A stretch of 64,000 nt of DNA, from positions 42,671,899 through 42,735,898 of the forward strand of contig OX104125.1 in NCBI GenBank assembly GCA_944474755.1, written 5' to 3'. Numbering within the stretch: the first letter of the stretch is position 1; each line of letters opens with the position of its first letter. Positions 48,677 to 60,359 of this stretch are shown here, piece by piece. The stretch comes from Limnoperna fortunei (lineage: Eukaryota; Mollusca; Bivalvia; Mytilida; Modiolidae). Made by a program: the position numbers and the translations under genes. The notes under the pieces were generated by a model, which saw nothing but the letters and a program-made list of their open reading frames with translations, was not told where the DNA came from and did no database searches.

Positions 48677-51032
48677 CTAATTTTAAACAGTAATAAATTT
48701 GTGAAATGAAGTTCAAATTCTCCTAACCCCATTTTTACGTTCATGACTTGAATACGCGGTATATGGAAGGTGATTTGTTTATGACGTCATTAATTAGTTC
48801 TTATTGTAACGTTATTATTTTACACCAATCAACTGCTGAGAACCGCATTTTCACCAGTGACGAGTACTATTTTTCCACACCGGTCAAGCGGTTTGAATAT
48901 AACGCAAAAATTAGAGAAAATAAAACACGAATTTGCTTTCGTTATTTCTATTATCTTCATTAAGACTTACTGTATTGGTTTATTGAAAACGGTGCACTTC
49001 CGGATGCTGTGATACTGTTCTGCAGCGGGTCATTTTCTCCATCGTATGCCATTACTGTAAATACTACACGTCCGGAAGTATACATCGTTGATGACACTGT
49101 TGTTTTAGCTGAAGAATAAAAATATTAAAATAGAAAATTTAGCACACAAATATTAGATGCTTGAGTTGTTTTGCTTAATAGATTTTCAAATGAAGTGATA
49201 GGTATCTCCTGATGGCTGGTACCGAAGAACGAGAGAACTTTAAAGAAACGCATCATTTGATAGATTTTTTCAACAATTGAAAGCGAAGATTCAAAATATA
49301 TCATGTGCTTTTTTGTTTACTCATGATTTATTGCTTAATTGAGCGTCGTTTGTTTTGTACGTATTTTGTCTGTTCATATAGTTTTATAAATATTATTTAT
49401 CCTGCAATAGTCATTTTCAAGCAGCTAAAATGCGTTGACTTTTTTGTAATAAAGTCAGTGACGGTTCATCACTAAACAATTATTTTGTCGCAGACATTAT
49501 TTCAGCGTGGTTAAAGGAAATAATTCACAGGCTTAATATGTGTATAAATGTTTAATTTAAACGTCGTTTAAAAATAAATATATAAATTATAAACATATGG
49601 CCCATTTGAGTATATATAGTACATAAACTGCATACATCTATGTAGTGACGTGACATAAAAAAACATTATAAGACTCGACAGAGCCTCGCCTTCCCCCGTT
49701 TCTAAGCCTCATCCTTGTATTGTTTCTTTTGTAAAGTCACTAAAGTCATATTATATATATTCTCAATTTAAGGAAATATTTTCAATATGGTTTTAGGAAG
49801 ATATGTATAGTTTAATGAATATATTTGAAATATTATATATATTTAACTTGAGGTTTGTAAATTTTTGAGGTTGATTACGAATGAGGTATACGAAGAAGAA
49901 GTCGGAATTATTTCTTCGGTTATCTGCACATACTATGTTGAGTTTAAAAGTGCGCAGATTATCGTAAATGAAACCAGGATTGCTTCTAACAAATACGTCA
50001 TATTCTGCAAAAAGCATACTTGTATTATTGATTTGTAGAAATTTCAAAGCTTTCAATCTGCTTAATCAAAAATGCAACTAATTAGAACTTACAGAAAACT
50101 TGCATAATTACAAAAACATCAATAAAATATTTGAAGTAAACATTACAATATGAATCATCCAACAAACTATATTAACTTTACTGCCTTCATAACATTGTTT
50201 TCAGGCACTTACGAAACTGATTTGCGTTCATCTGAATGTAAAACAGAGGTGTCGTCGACAAGATGGAACATGTGGCCGTGTCATTTGTAGGATCCGTCGC
50301 CGAAACAGAATAAATTAATGTTTCTTTCTGTATATCCTCTGGTATGTTACAGCTCATAGGTAAATTTAGAATTGTAGGTGGCTGTAGAAAAAAATATCAG
50401 TGATTAACTGCGATGAAACACACTGAAACAACTGGATTGGTAAGCTTTATTTACCGGACTTGTTGGACCCTCAACTAACTACTTAAATAAATCATATTTA
50501 TCACAATAATAATTGGAGAATCTACCATAAATAAAATAAGTAACCTTTTCGCATTGACTTTAGGCTGAGTTCTTTAAGTGCCTACATTTTAATGAATCCA
50601 CACTTCTTAAAACTTACAATATAACTTCTAAAAACAAACCCAGAAAACTTTATTTGGCTTAGATGCACATTCACACCACTAATGCTTATAAATTGTACTT
50701 TCTCCCGAAATTATTATGATAATGTTGCATTAAAATTAGGACCTTTTACACTTGTATAAATGCGCTACCTGTATGAATAGTAAATTATACTAGCCATATT
50801 CCGTATAAAATTAACTGTATAATTTCCTTTGGTGGAACGCCTACGGTCTGCACATTGCACTTGTAACAAGTATGACGGTGTTATGTCGTAGTCTAATGTT
50901 TTCCCTCCTGTCAGAAACATTCCGTATTCTAAAAAAATGTATTGTACAAATATGAATGTTTCTACTTGTAATTTGTGTTGACAGTTTCTAGCCATTTATT
51001 TATATTGGTGGAATACAAATACAAAAATCTGT

Positions 51033-51195
51033 GAGTGCACCCATACTTTTGATTGGGTTCGGGTTACTCGTTTTTTGTTGTTGTGATTTTAGATGTTTCG
51101 TTGTGTTGTATATGTTTGTCGAAATCCGGATTAAAAATCATCCCTTGACATTCGGCTCTTGTTGTTCGATCAATCGCCTTGTTATTTTTCATAGA
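51033..51195 (+). mobile_element. Penelope-like 3'-end fragment, intron 10 of copy B
   Basis: GAGTGCACCCATACTTTTGA, GGGTTCGGGTTACTCG, CGAAATCCGGATTA, CCCTTGACATTCGGCTCTTG and TTGTTCGATC are the reverse complement of the 3' end at 5290-5440 with few changes. Confidence 0.75.
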
Positions 51196-52904
51196 AACCG
51201 AACTACCAACAATACCGGATAGTTGCAATTACAAGTTTGTATTTAAAACCGATAAAAATTGACAGATTCAAATCAAATAATTTTGTTTACACATTACTTA
51301 GTTAAAGATATGGGACATGATATTGAAAAACCTGTGTAATAATATTAATTATACATTTTCAGCCAAAATCTAATACTTTATATGGGACTTTACATGTATG
51401 CCAATGTTCTTGCTTAACATTTCCATTTTTAAAATATAGATTGTAAACCTTTAAAGACATCAGCAATCGTGTAGGCATCATCTACTTACACAACATACCG
51501 TTCAGTTGTTTACAAACGGACTTTATTTCATTGACATCACCGGTAGTAATTATTGTGACGCTATACATGTTGCTGGCCAGGACTTGATATATATATATAT
51601 ATTAGGTCCTCTGACAATGTCCTATATAACTTTTATAGGTAATTTACCTACTGATTCAATACATTCGGTGATAAATGCCAGTACATTGTTAGTGACTTTA
51701 TCGGTATTGACCCCCTGATCCCATACATTTGTTGATATATGCCAATACTGTGTTACTGATTTTATAAACGGTGCACATCAAAAGAAAAATGTATAAATTA
51801 CCGATAAAAACAAAATCACAAAACACATAGTGGGTCGAAAAATAATAAAAATACGTTAGGAAAGAGTACCGATTGCATTAGATTTTAAGAATACGTTACT
51901 AAGGAACTATGATACTAACCCGTTATTGAAGGCGGGATGTACGAAAACTCGTTGGATTTAATGTGCAGGTAATAGTATCGCCTTCAGTGTCGTTGAAAAA
52001 CAAACTGTAAAGAAGAGTCCTGACTGCTAAATCCTCAGAAAAATTGGTTGAAGCTGGTAAATTATAAATAGTCTGGTGGCTATGGAAACAAAATAAATAC
52101 ATAATAAGCGGCAAAGTAGAGCGTGTTCTATTGTTGGACATATTAAATCAAGAATTTAATAATATGTAAATTTAAACATAACTAGTATACTGATATACAT
52201 ACACATAAAGTTGTTTATTGCTAATAGTCAGGCTTGGAAAACTATGGTTTCTTTCTAAACAATTTGCTTAGGATTCTTCCATGTGTATCTTAGGTGCTAT
52301 TAAGAGTCTGGACATTCTCAGGTAAGAATTATGATCTAAATTTAATTTTCTTCCAACTGTTGACTGTTTTTTTTATCTCCGTTAACCTTTCTTGACGTAT
52401 ACCTAAATTACTTTTGTCGCTCCTTCACAATAGAAAATGGCCTGATCAATCAAAATAGAAGTCCTTTGCGTTGGAATATAATCTTGCAAGCTACTTTAAC
52501 AATGAAATGATAAAATTACTGCTCTGATGTTTTGTTATACGTTATCTATCTATCTATGATAACCGTTACATATATCCCTATATAATTAGTGTTTTGGCAT
52601 CGTATCCTCTCTTCATTTGGAATGGTTTCGCTGTTAAATCCAATGACTAAAAGATAAAATTTAAAGAGTATTCTACATATTTTTGTGCAAATTATCTCTC
52701 TCTGCGTTGCTTGATTTTACAAACAAATTTAGTAAATCGTAATATAGAAATTAATAATCTTGTGTTAGTTGAAATGCACTTATATCGTCAATTTAAACAA
52801 TTAACAATGCAATTAAAAAAGTTTCACAATCAAATTTTATAATAAACACTAGATAGAAGTTCAATAAAATTAAGACACATTTAAAATAATTTTATATTAG
52901 TATC

Positions 52905-52956
52905 TTTTACCTTTGGCTGTTAAGGTATTTAATCCTACTAATGTACTTTGAAAAGA
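52905..52956 (-). pseudogene. Extra partial copy of exon 3 end in copy B
   Basis: The minus strand reads QSTLVGLNTLTAK followed by an AAG/GTAAAA donor ending at 52911, a second version of the last 44 nt of exon 3; the main one is at 53167. It resembles gene A exon 3 more closely at its end than the main copy does. The homology stops abruptly at about 52956. Confidence 0.75.
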
Positions 52957-53811
52957 GTTGGACTGGCATAAATAGGGCTGAACTGTTCAAAACCAGGCCA
53001 ATATTGTATTCCGCTTGACTACTATGCAGCGGAATCGTGCAGCAGATACAAATTTCCATATGTTATCTAATTTTTGTACTGTTGCGATTTATCGTGACTG
53101 GAAAGTGTTTTTTGATCAATCAAAAACACGCAAAATTCTATTCATGTAATAATATTTGATAATTACCTGTAGCTGTTAATGTATTGAATCCTACTAGAAC
53201 ACTTTGAAAAGTGGGGTTAAGGCACCAATTACAACCTTAGGTCCAGACCTGCGCTTAAAAAAATCCTGCTACACTATATGCAGGAGCCACATAGAAATCC
53301 CACATATAGACAAATCCACAACACTGGTTCTGGAAATCGCCATGGTTCAGTATAACTGCGACACCTTGAATAAAAATTAATATGCAGTCAAATGAGTATT
53401 ACAAATAAGAATTAATTAAAAAAAAAATATTCGTACATTATGTAGCATATAAATTTTACTCCAAAGTAAATTAGATTGCCATTACAGGTTTCATTAGACT
53501 TTTAAATAAACTACTAGTAACAACCTGTACCCTATTAAAAAGGTTTGTCTGCGCTGACCAACCCTGACCTCTGTACTAGATTTTCTGCGAACGTTTTATC
53601 GGCTGATAAAACAGTATGGCTTCGTGTACCTATTTTTGGTACACTAGTCTGCACCATATTTTTTCAATCGTTTGATGATGGCCGACTTATATGTATAATA
53701 TGTATTTATTTATTCAAGCCATTGCAAGCGGTTGACCAACCCTTACAATTAGCAACAGATTATATTTAATGTATGTCCTTGGTGTATCTTCACACCTATT
53801 ACCGGTTATAA

Positions 53812-53990
53812 ATGATACCAAGGTTAAAAAATTATAAAGTTTACTAAGCCAGATGCATTTTCCATCTACACAAGCCTTAACAGTAACGCTCAACACAAAA
53901 ATATTGAAAACAAAATAATTTAATTATCAAAGAGCTTTTATTATCAAAAATCCAAAAGTTTTAACAAACCCGTCCATCTAAACCTTGAAA
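53812..53990 (+). repeat. Diverged CAGACGCG-type repeat in intron 2 of copy B
   Basis: GATACCAAGGTTAAAAAATT, AAGCCAGATGCATTTTCCAT, AACAGTAACGCTCA, AAAGAGCTTTTATTATCAAA and ATCCAAAAGTTT follow the order of the family at 13566-13720 with more changes. Confidence 0.55.
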
Positions 53991-54924
53991 TTTAGACAAC
54001 AAATATATCGCTTAATGCATCAACAATATTCTATGTGTAAGCACAGAAGTCTAACTACTGGGCTGGTGATACACTCCAGGATTAACAGTCCACCAGCAGA
54101 GTCATTGACCGTGTGGTTAAAAAGAACTTTCGACATAAAAAAATTTCAAACTTTATTCCAAATCCGGCCAAAACCATGATATAAAAACCTTTTAATTTAA
54201 AATATCTTTAAAATTGTATGGCCTTCAATTAAATAAGTTCGAAATAAAATCTACCACTAACTATAGTCCAGCCTCTTGTTTGCATTCTAAATCTATGAAC
54301 TTTATATCATGAACTTTTCCTTCATTGACGGAAATATGCCAGAAATTTATATATATGTAAATTATCTAAATACGCTGCATTTTTCTCCATTACTTGTTTG
54401 AGAGTCCGTTTTGGTGTATAAACTTGATGGAATTACCCCAACTGTCAGGTTGTTTGTACACGACTGAGGTACCTTTTCTGAAATCGAAGTTATAAATAAT
54501 TAAACATGTTTGTGTTGGGATGCCAATACGCAAGTCGCCCAAAATCCACATGGATAGTATTGCACTGAAAGCAGTATATTAAAATATGACTAAATATCAA
54601 ATTTCATTGAAATTGGACAAAGTTGACTTTTTCATGGTGGGTGATTGTAGTAAAATGACCGCCATTTTGAAACCGAAAGTCTGACAAAAAGTCCGAAGTA
54701 GTGGCACACTCAGTGGACCCTATTCTTTTTGTATACCATATTTCGTCAAAATCGGATGACGATTACATTTTTGCGTTTTGGGGGGGGGGCCTTTTTGACT
54801 GCGGTCATCTTGGAAATTCCAAAACTAATTTGCAAACTTTGAAACTTAAATATTCACTATGCTAAATTATCATGATGCTCGTACAAACTTTTCTTGGTTA
54901 AAATTCCGAACAAATTAGTGATCA

Positions 54925-54925
<1 letters not shown>

Positions 54926-55017
<92 letters not shown>
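54926..55017. repeat. (TAA)n microsatellite, intron 1 of copy B
   Basis: About 90 bp of almost pure TAA/ATA repeat with one ATTAAT interruption near 54986. The long isoleucine-rich frame across it is an artefact. Confidence 0.97.
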
Positions 55018-55019
<2 letters not shown>

Positions 55020-55435
55020 GGGTATAAAACAATAAAACTTCCAAAACTTTGTTTTGGGCGACTTAATAATAGTAAACTTATGGTTCTAACTAAATGTTAC
55101 TTTTATTTAGACGACAATAATGTCACGTCGGAAAATAGTGAATTTTTCCTGTTTTTTTCTAGTTTTTATTATACTGCTACACTTTTAAAAGGTTATTTGT
55201 TAAAACAACTGCTACTTTTAGTTTATACATTTTAGACTTTGTCCTTATAAACTGTATAATTGTAAACATTATAATTCGGTGACAGTATTAGCTCTATTAA
55301 AACGTTGTCAAAATTTTAGAGTCTATCTTGTAAAACGTTCTCCTAAAACTTAAAAAAAAAAACCTACAGTAATGACCTAGAGAATGAAATATTTTGTTTG
55401 TTTGTGTAAAATGTGATTTACGTATATCTAATCAA

Positions 55436-55525
55436 TTCTTCAGCTATATCATAACGTTTGTATTGGGGAGAAGACGGAGTATCCGATTAAAACCCCAGAC
55501 TTAATGCTGGGAGCAAATGTTATAA
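55436..55525 (-). repeat. SINE tail-half fragment, intron 1 of copy B
   Basis: CTTCAGCTATATCATAACGT, TTGTATTGGGGAGAAGACGG and TATCCGATTAAAACCCCAGA are the inverted 3' half of the SINE family. Confidence 0.6.
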
Positions 55526-56518
55526 ACTCAATAATTTGTGAAACCAAATCCTGTAGTCAGAACCCGCCTATTTTATGAAAAATGTTGAATTCATGACGAA
55601 AGCAAATCTGCGTAATCATATTTCTGAAAATATAATAATAATAAAACATTATTTCCTTTATTAATACAGCTTATGGGCAATACAATTTACAATAAATCAA
55701 CTACATAAATGAACAAATTATGTAGAACGAATAGATACAATTTGTTTAGAAAATTATGTCAAAGTTTTCATGACTTATAATTAAATTCACAAGAAACTGA
55801 TAAAAAAGTATTTCAACATAAATAACCTCAAATTCCCTATTTGTAATGTTAATTTTAAATTAAAAAGATTACTATAATAAAATCATTAAAAAGTGTTTAA
55901 CGCGGTGATACATTCAACTACAAATATGTCTAGTAGTTTAACGTTGTACTTTTGATTTTATTACGTTTTTGCGTTTCTCTTCTTAAGTTAATTGTTGCAA
56001 AATTATTATCGTGTTTAGAGGTAAAAATGAGAATACGCTTTTATAATTGACAAGTTTTTTCCATTATTGTACTGTCTTAATTGCTCTGTTAAAATAAATA
56101 GGCAATGGGATCTAAGATAGTCGCATCCACATTTAGCATTTATAAACCTTTGTTCAATTTGTGAGATTAAATGTATGCATTAAAACTCTTATTAAACAAA
56201 GTATCACCCACTAAAGTTTTAAGTTTCCAATAAAACTGACAAAACATACATGTTGCATTATCATTCTTTTTTTCTTTTAATTTTATTACTAATGTTTGCT
56301 CGTATTTGTTGCAGAATATAATTAAATGCATAAATTAAATATAAATAAAACAAAATAAATATACCTACCTTTTATTTGTAAAAAGATTAAAATGAAACAT
56401 ATTTTACGTGTGATATACATTTTAAGTGCAAGATCAACGCCTCTGGACGGTTGCACGTTGCATAATTTTCGAAGATGGTGTACAGACAATTAACTAAAAA
56501 ATATTATTATAGAATCGC

Positions 56519-56548
56519 CCATTTGTTATCCAGTAAAAAACAGTCGCC
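56519..56548 (-). promoter_or_regulatory. Conserved block upstream of exon 1, copy B
   Basis: CATTTGTTATCCAGTAAAAA on the plus strand is the counterpart of the blocks at 2684 and 29997, about 100 bp upstream of the copy B start codon. Confidence 0.4.
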
Positions 56549-56744
56549 CTTATTCATTTATCATTTATACATTGTAGTGAATTGTGTTTTATGTCACTTT
56601 GACAGAACATTCACCCATCAACGAGAACTAAGGTACAGTTATAAAAAAAATCTAATTAAAATTTAATCTGTCACTTTGCGTAGATTGTCGCTGTGAAGTT
56701 CTAACAACATCACATTACAGGTAATCTCAGATAGAAGAACAATA

Positions 56745-57130
56745 GCATTGAAAACCGCCCGAACAACAAGAGCCGAAAGTCAAGGGACAATTACAAATCC
56801 GAATATAGACAAACATTTACAACGCAACACAAAAACCAAAAACACAAAAACAGAGAGTAACCCGAACCCAATTAGAAACATTGGTGCACTCGGGTTCTCT
56901 GGACGAGTAAGCAGTGTCTTCCTCTTATTAGACACCCGTCGAGTTACTCAGTGTCATGTCTAGGAAAAAGACAAATCCAGGAACATGAAACATTACCGAT
57001 CGTATTTCAGAGATTGATTTCCCATAACGATCAATTAAGTCATGGTGACGACCATAGAACTTCTGGAAAGATAACATCTACCTAGGTAGAACAAACCCTT
57101 GTTTGAGTAGTTTAGTAGTCAACAGCAACT
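56745..57130 (-). mobile_element. Penelope-like 3' end and ORF tail upstream of copy B
   Basis: The region from GAACAACAAGAGCCGAAAGT to TTGATCGTTATGGGAAATC (inverted), and on to the CTTGTTTGAGTAGTTTAGTA block, matches 5290-5690 closely. It includes the end of the RT frame and the non-coding 3' end; the rest of the element is absent. Confidence 0.8.
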
Positions 57131-57139
57131 TTTGATATA

Positions 57140-57640
57140 AATATTATCCAATGAAAAATGTGTGCAACCAAAAAATAAAGCAATCAAACGTAAGCTTTTA
57201 TATTAACATTACGAATCTATAGCATCAAAATGGTACAATACCAGATAGATTCCGAATAATAACAGAAGATTACCCAACAACTAGGCTGGAGAAAACAATT
57301 TTTGATTGGTCAATACAAAGTTCATCTGTGTGACCTGCAATGGGATGTTGTTATACCCTCACAGCGACAATAACAAAAAGGAGGTAGCAAGTGAAAGACT
57401 TAATTTTAATAAGATTGAGTTATAAAGGCTATATACATGTAAGAATAAAAATAAATAACAAAATTAAAACTAAAGATACATAGCTAGTTTTTTGTTACTG
57501 GCAGCAATGCATTTAGTTTCTATTTAAAAGTAGACTATTGCAAGCAGGCTCTATGAGAAGTAAAGCATGATCAATATTTATATCGAATTTAATGTCTCAC
57601 AAATGTTTTAAATAAAATGTCATACAAGATACCAAATTTA
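57140..57640. other. Intergenic, no gene seen
   Basis: AT-rich flank upstream of copy B without coding signature or repeat that I can name. Confidence 0.5.
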
Positions 57641-57648
57641 ATGTAATT

Positions 57649-58145
57649 TACGAATAAAGTCTCCTAGTGCCCTTGTCCTTAGGGATCGGTCAATATTTAT
57701 TGGAGTTCCAGTGCATTTTAAATTATCATTTATAAAAAACGATGTCTTTTCTCTAAAAATAAAAAAAAGTTGCTTTCGTACATCAGATGTGTTATAAAAA
57801 GTGGTTGTCCTGTCCAGTAAATAGCTATATGGTTACAATACAGTATTTTTGTTTGTTAAACAAATTGTTGGGTTAAAGCATGTTGGTTTTGAATACAAAT
57901 TTAAGAAAAAAATTTCATTATGAAATAAATAATTTCCCTACCAAAAAATATTGACGGGTCCCTAAGGACAAGGGTAAAGGGAGACTTTATTCGTAGTCAC
58001 GAATATATTAAAAATTAATAAAGTTTGTTGGTTTTGAATACAAATTTAAATATATATTGTCATTATGAAATAAATAATTTCCCATCCAATATATACTGAT
58101 CGGTCACTAAGGACAAGGGTACCAGGAGACTTTATTCGTAGTGAC
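57649..58145. mobile_element. MITE with long inverted arms plus an extra tandem arm
   Basis: The left arm at about 57653-57710 (ACGAATAAAGTCTCCTAGTG, CCCTTGTCCTTAGGGATCGG) is inverted relative to the right arm at about 57950-58003 (CCCTAAGGACAAGGG, GGAGACTTTATTCGTAG). A second version of the right half, including GTTGGTTTTGAATACAAATT, follows at 58025-58145. There is no coding capacity, and the ends share TTTATTCGTAG. Confidence 0.75.
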
Positions 58146-58194
58146 AAGTTTCATATATGTTTAATTTAGTTATTACAGAAAAATAAAGCCTCAG

Positions 58195-58998
58195 CGTTGT
58201 GTTTGTTTAAATACTGTTAAACGACTTTGTCGGAAAATTTCAGCAATACAATCGCATACAGACTTTAGGTGGTAAAGGAAGCAAGATAACAAGGTGTGAA
58301 TCGCAGATTTTGGCAGGAAGCGTAAGTTGAACAAAACATGTCAAATAACTACAGTTCAATGTTAATAATTATACATTTTTGTAACTTTACAAAACGTCAC
58401 AATTCTTCTCTACGGGGTATTTGTTAGGTTTTTATGAAGAATCAAATGTATTATTTGACTTTGACTGACAACAAAATTGTCCCCATTTAAGAACAGCTAC
58501 AATAATTTGAACATATAGAAAAACATACAATAGGTTACAGATTACATTCTGATGTTAATAATATAGAGGTTTTGTTAATAATGTGATCACATTTCATTTC
58601 AATTGATGGATGTAAACGAGCTGAACTCGAAATTAATATTTTAGTTGAGAATATCCAGATTACAGACATATTAAATTTCGTCTTTTAAACGATGATGCTT
58701 TGACTTACATTAGGTGTTTAAAAGTGAGTTTATTGACAGTTCAGAGATACATCTCAATTTGTTTGGTAGCTTAATATATAAGTTTACTCAAAATATGACT
58801 CAAAATGAATAATTGTTGTCTTTGACATGCCATTCCGAAAGAAATTAAATTTAACTATTATTATGACGGTTGTGGTTAGGTTTATATTTTTGCATCTTCG
58901 TAAATTAAAAAAAATATTTAGAATCATCCGTAGTATCTTACCTCAGTGTCGGTGATAATTACAAATTCTCCTAGATAAAAAATATATGAAAACGTTAA
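58195..58998. other. Intergenic, duplicated flank with a weak SINE fragment
   Basis: About 58330-58690 matches 31510-31920 upstream of gene A (for example AATGTTAATAATTATACATTT and the TTGTCCCCAT/TTGTCATGAA region). A poor inverted SINE tail lies at 58195-58260. No gene. Confidence 0.5.
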
Positions 58999-59408
58999 TT
59001 GTTTTACAATAATTATTGCATTTTTTTAAATACAAATGAACGATTCATTTTCAGTAATTATATGACGCACATTAAGAGACAAACAAACTGTATAGCAGTG
59101 AGATGGTATCCATCTTTGTGGGCCCCACCGACCTTAAGGTTAATCTCACAGGTCATCAACCATGGTATGCGACACATTGCCTTGATATTATCTACCCACA
59201 TACCAAATATCAATAGTCTACCTCAAAAGATAAAAAGGTATAACTCCGACACGATTAGTTTCGGACGGATGGACAGACTGATCATTATAGGGCGTCCGCC
59301 ACTTATTAGTGGGGTCATAATTAGATGCTGGTACATGCATTCATATGTTTTGATACATTTCAGAGTAACTTTCACTGCGTTAATGACGACTTCTTGGCGA
59401 CAACGATA

Positions 59409-59807
59409 GTCTTATAACATAAAAAATCCATGTCTCATATAGGACAAACACGTAAGTAAGCATTGGAAGCCTAAGTAATATCATTAAGTGTTGTTCAAGG
59501 AAGTTTTCTAATGTAAATGATCGACACGACGGGTGCCACTCGGGGAGCAGAAGTTGATTGCCAATCCGAATAGCCCCGGCTTTTATTGGGGTTTGTGTTT
59601 TTGTGTGTTGCGTCTATGTTTTGCTGTTGTCTCCTGTGCGTTAATAATGGATTTTACTGCGCTTAGCTTATTGTTTCAGGATTACCCCTCGGTATCTTCG
59701 ATCCATTTCTTAAATTTTATAGAATCAAAATTCCTCTACATCGAACTTTGTATGACGAAAGTCTTATAACATAAAAAATCCATGTGTCATATAGGGCAAA
59801 CAAGTAG
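59409..59807. repeat. About 48-bp direct repeats flanking a Penelope-like 3' end
   Basis: GTCTTATAACATAAAAAATC plus about 28 more bases occurs at about 59409-59456 and at about 59760-59807 with only a few differences. Between them, 59525-59712 is a plus-strand 3' end of the RT-element family (GGAGCAGAAGTTGATTGCC, TTATTGGGGTTTGTG, TTGTCTCCTGTGCG, CCTCGGTATCTTCGA). Confidence 0.75.
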
Positions 59808-60103
59808 TGTTCCAACCGAAAATCGAGTTCTAAAAAGCTAGTTATGCATGTATCTTTCATTGATCACAGGAGTTTAAACGCAAGAGATGCAAGTACGAGG
59901 CACACTTGGAACAAGTTGGGCTCGATTTCAACCAGTTTTCCGGCCAAAGGTTGATAATAATCACTAAATACTCATAGTCCTTGTACCAAAAACAGACTCT
60001 ACAAGCTATTTATATCTGAAAAAAATTTTAAATTTTGCGTGTAACTGACGAATGCAGCCTGATTCTTACTGCAGTTTATTAAAAAAAATGTCAGATTTTA
60101 TTT

Positions 60104-60356
60104 GGGCCTCATCGGTCGAGTGGTTATGCTAGTTATACTATTTATCATGAGGTCTGTCAACACTCAGGATGAGGGTTCGAGTCTCATTGCAGGCAGTTGT
60201 ACTCGACTCCAATCTTATTGACAAAGATTGGAGTTTTCTTACCGAAGGTCGGGACTTTTCTCCGCGTACTCCGGCTTCCTCTCCTAATAAAAACTAGACG
60301 CCATGGTATAGCTTAACAATTGCTGGACGTGGCGTTAAACTTCATTCAAACAAACA
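60104..60356 (+). mobile_element. SINE, near full length
   Basis: GGGCCTCATCGGTCGAGTGG head, GAGGGTTCGAGTCTCATTGC B box, GACAAAGATTGGAG body, CTAGACGCCATGG and GTGGCGTTAAACTTCATTCA, then AAACAAACAG tail. Confidence 0.9.
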
Positions 60357-60359
60357 GAT

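Larger units (their letters stand above)
37726..56420 (-). pseudogene. Copy B: decayed paralogue of the cadherin-like gene
   Basis: Exon homologues: 1 at 56369-56420, 2 at 54394-54477, 3 at 53167-53364, 4 at 52574-52646, 10 at 51920-52079, 11 at 50795-50928, 12 at 50213-50381, 13 at 49847-50004, 14 at 48971-49108, 15 at 46221-46343, 16 at 45195-45377, 17 at 44074-44255, 18 at 38688-39033, 19 at 37726-38078. Exons 5-9 are absent. Lesions: nonsense codon in exon 3, +1 and -13 nt in exon 10, -1 nt in exon 13, -14 and -7 nt in exon 18, and splice sites changed at exon 4 donor (GT to AT), exon 11 donor (GT to GC), exon 13 donor (GT to TT), exon 18 acceptor (CAG to CAT) and exon 19 acceptor (AG to GG). 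Exon 1, with signal peptide MYITRKICFILIFLQIK, and exons 2, 12 and 14-17 stay open. The C-terminus keeps the transmembrane helix but has a shortened tail. A short transcript from intact exons is possible; a full-length product is not. Confidence 0.88.

Noticed and set aside
52080..52573. Copy B as an ancestral short version of gene A
   Set aside because: Exon 4 to exon 10 would be out of phase, and other lesions show decay, so a deletion is the better reading.
54894..55235. Isoleucine-rich open frame
   Set aside because: It is the translation of a (TAA)n microsatellite.
59100..59310. Possible gene-like or riboswitch-like block with GGCCCCACCGACC and GGACGGATGGACAGACTGA
   Set aside because: It resembles a dispersed mollusc repeat often seen near GGACGGAC-type strings; only one copy is here, so it is not called.
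59533..59769. Plus-strand open frame of 78 codons
   Set aside because: It covers a retroelement 3' end fragment and one of the flanking direct repeats.
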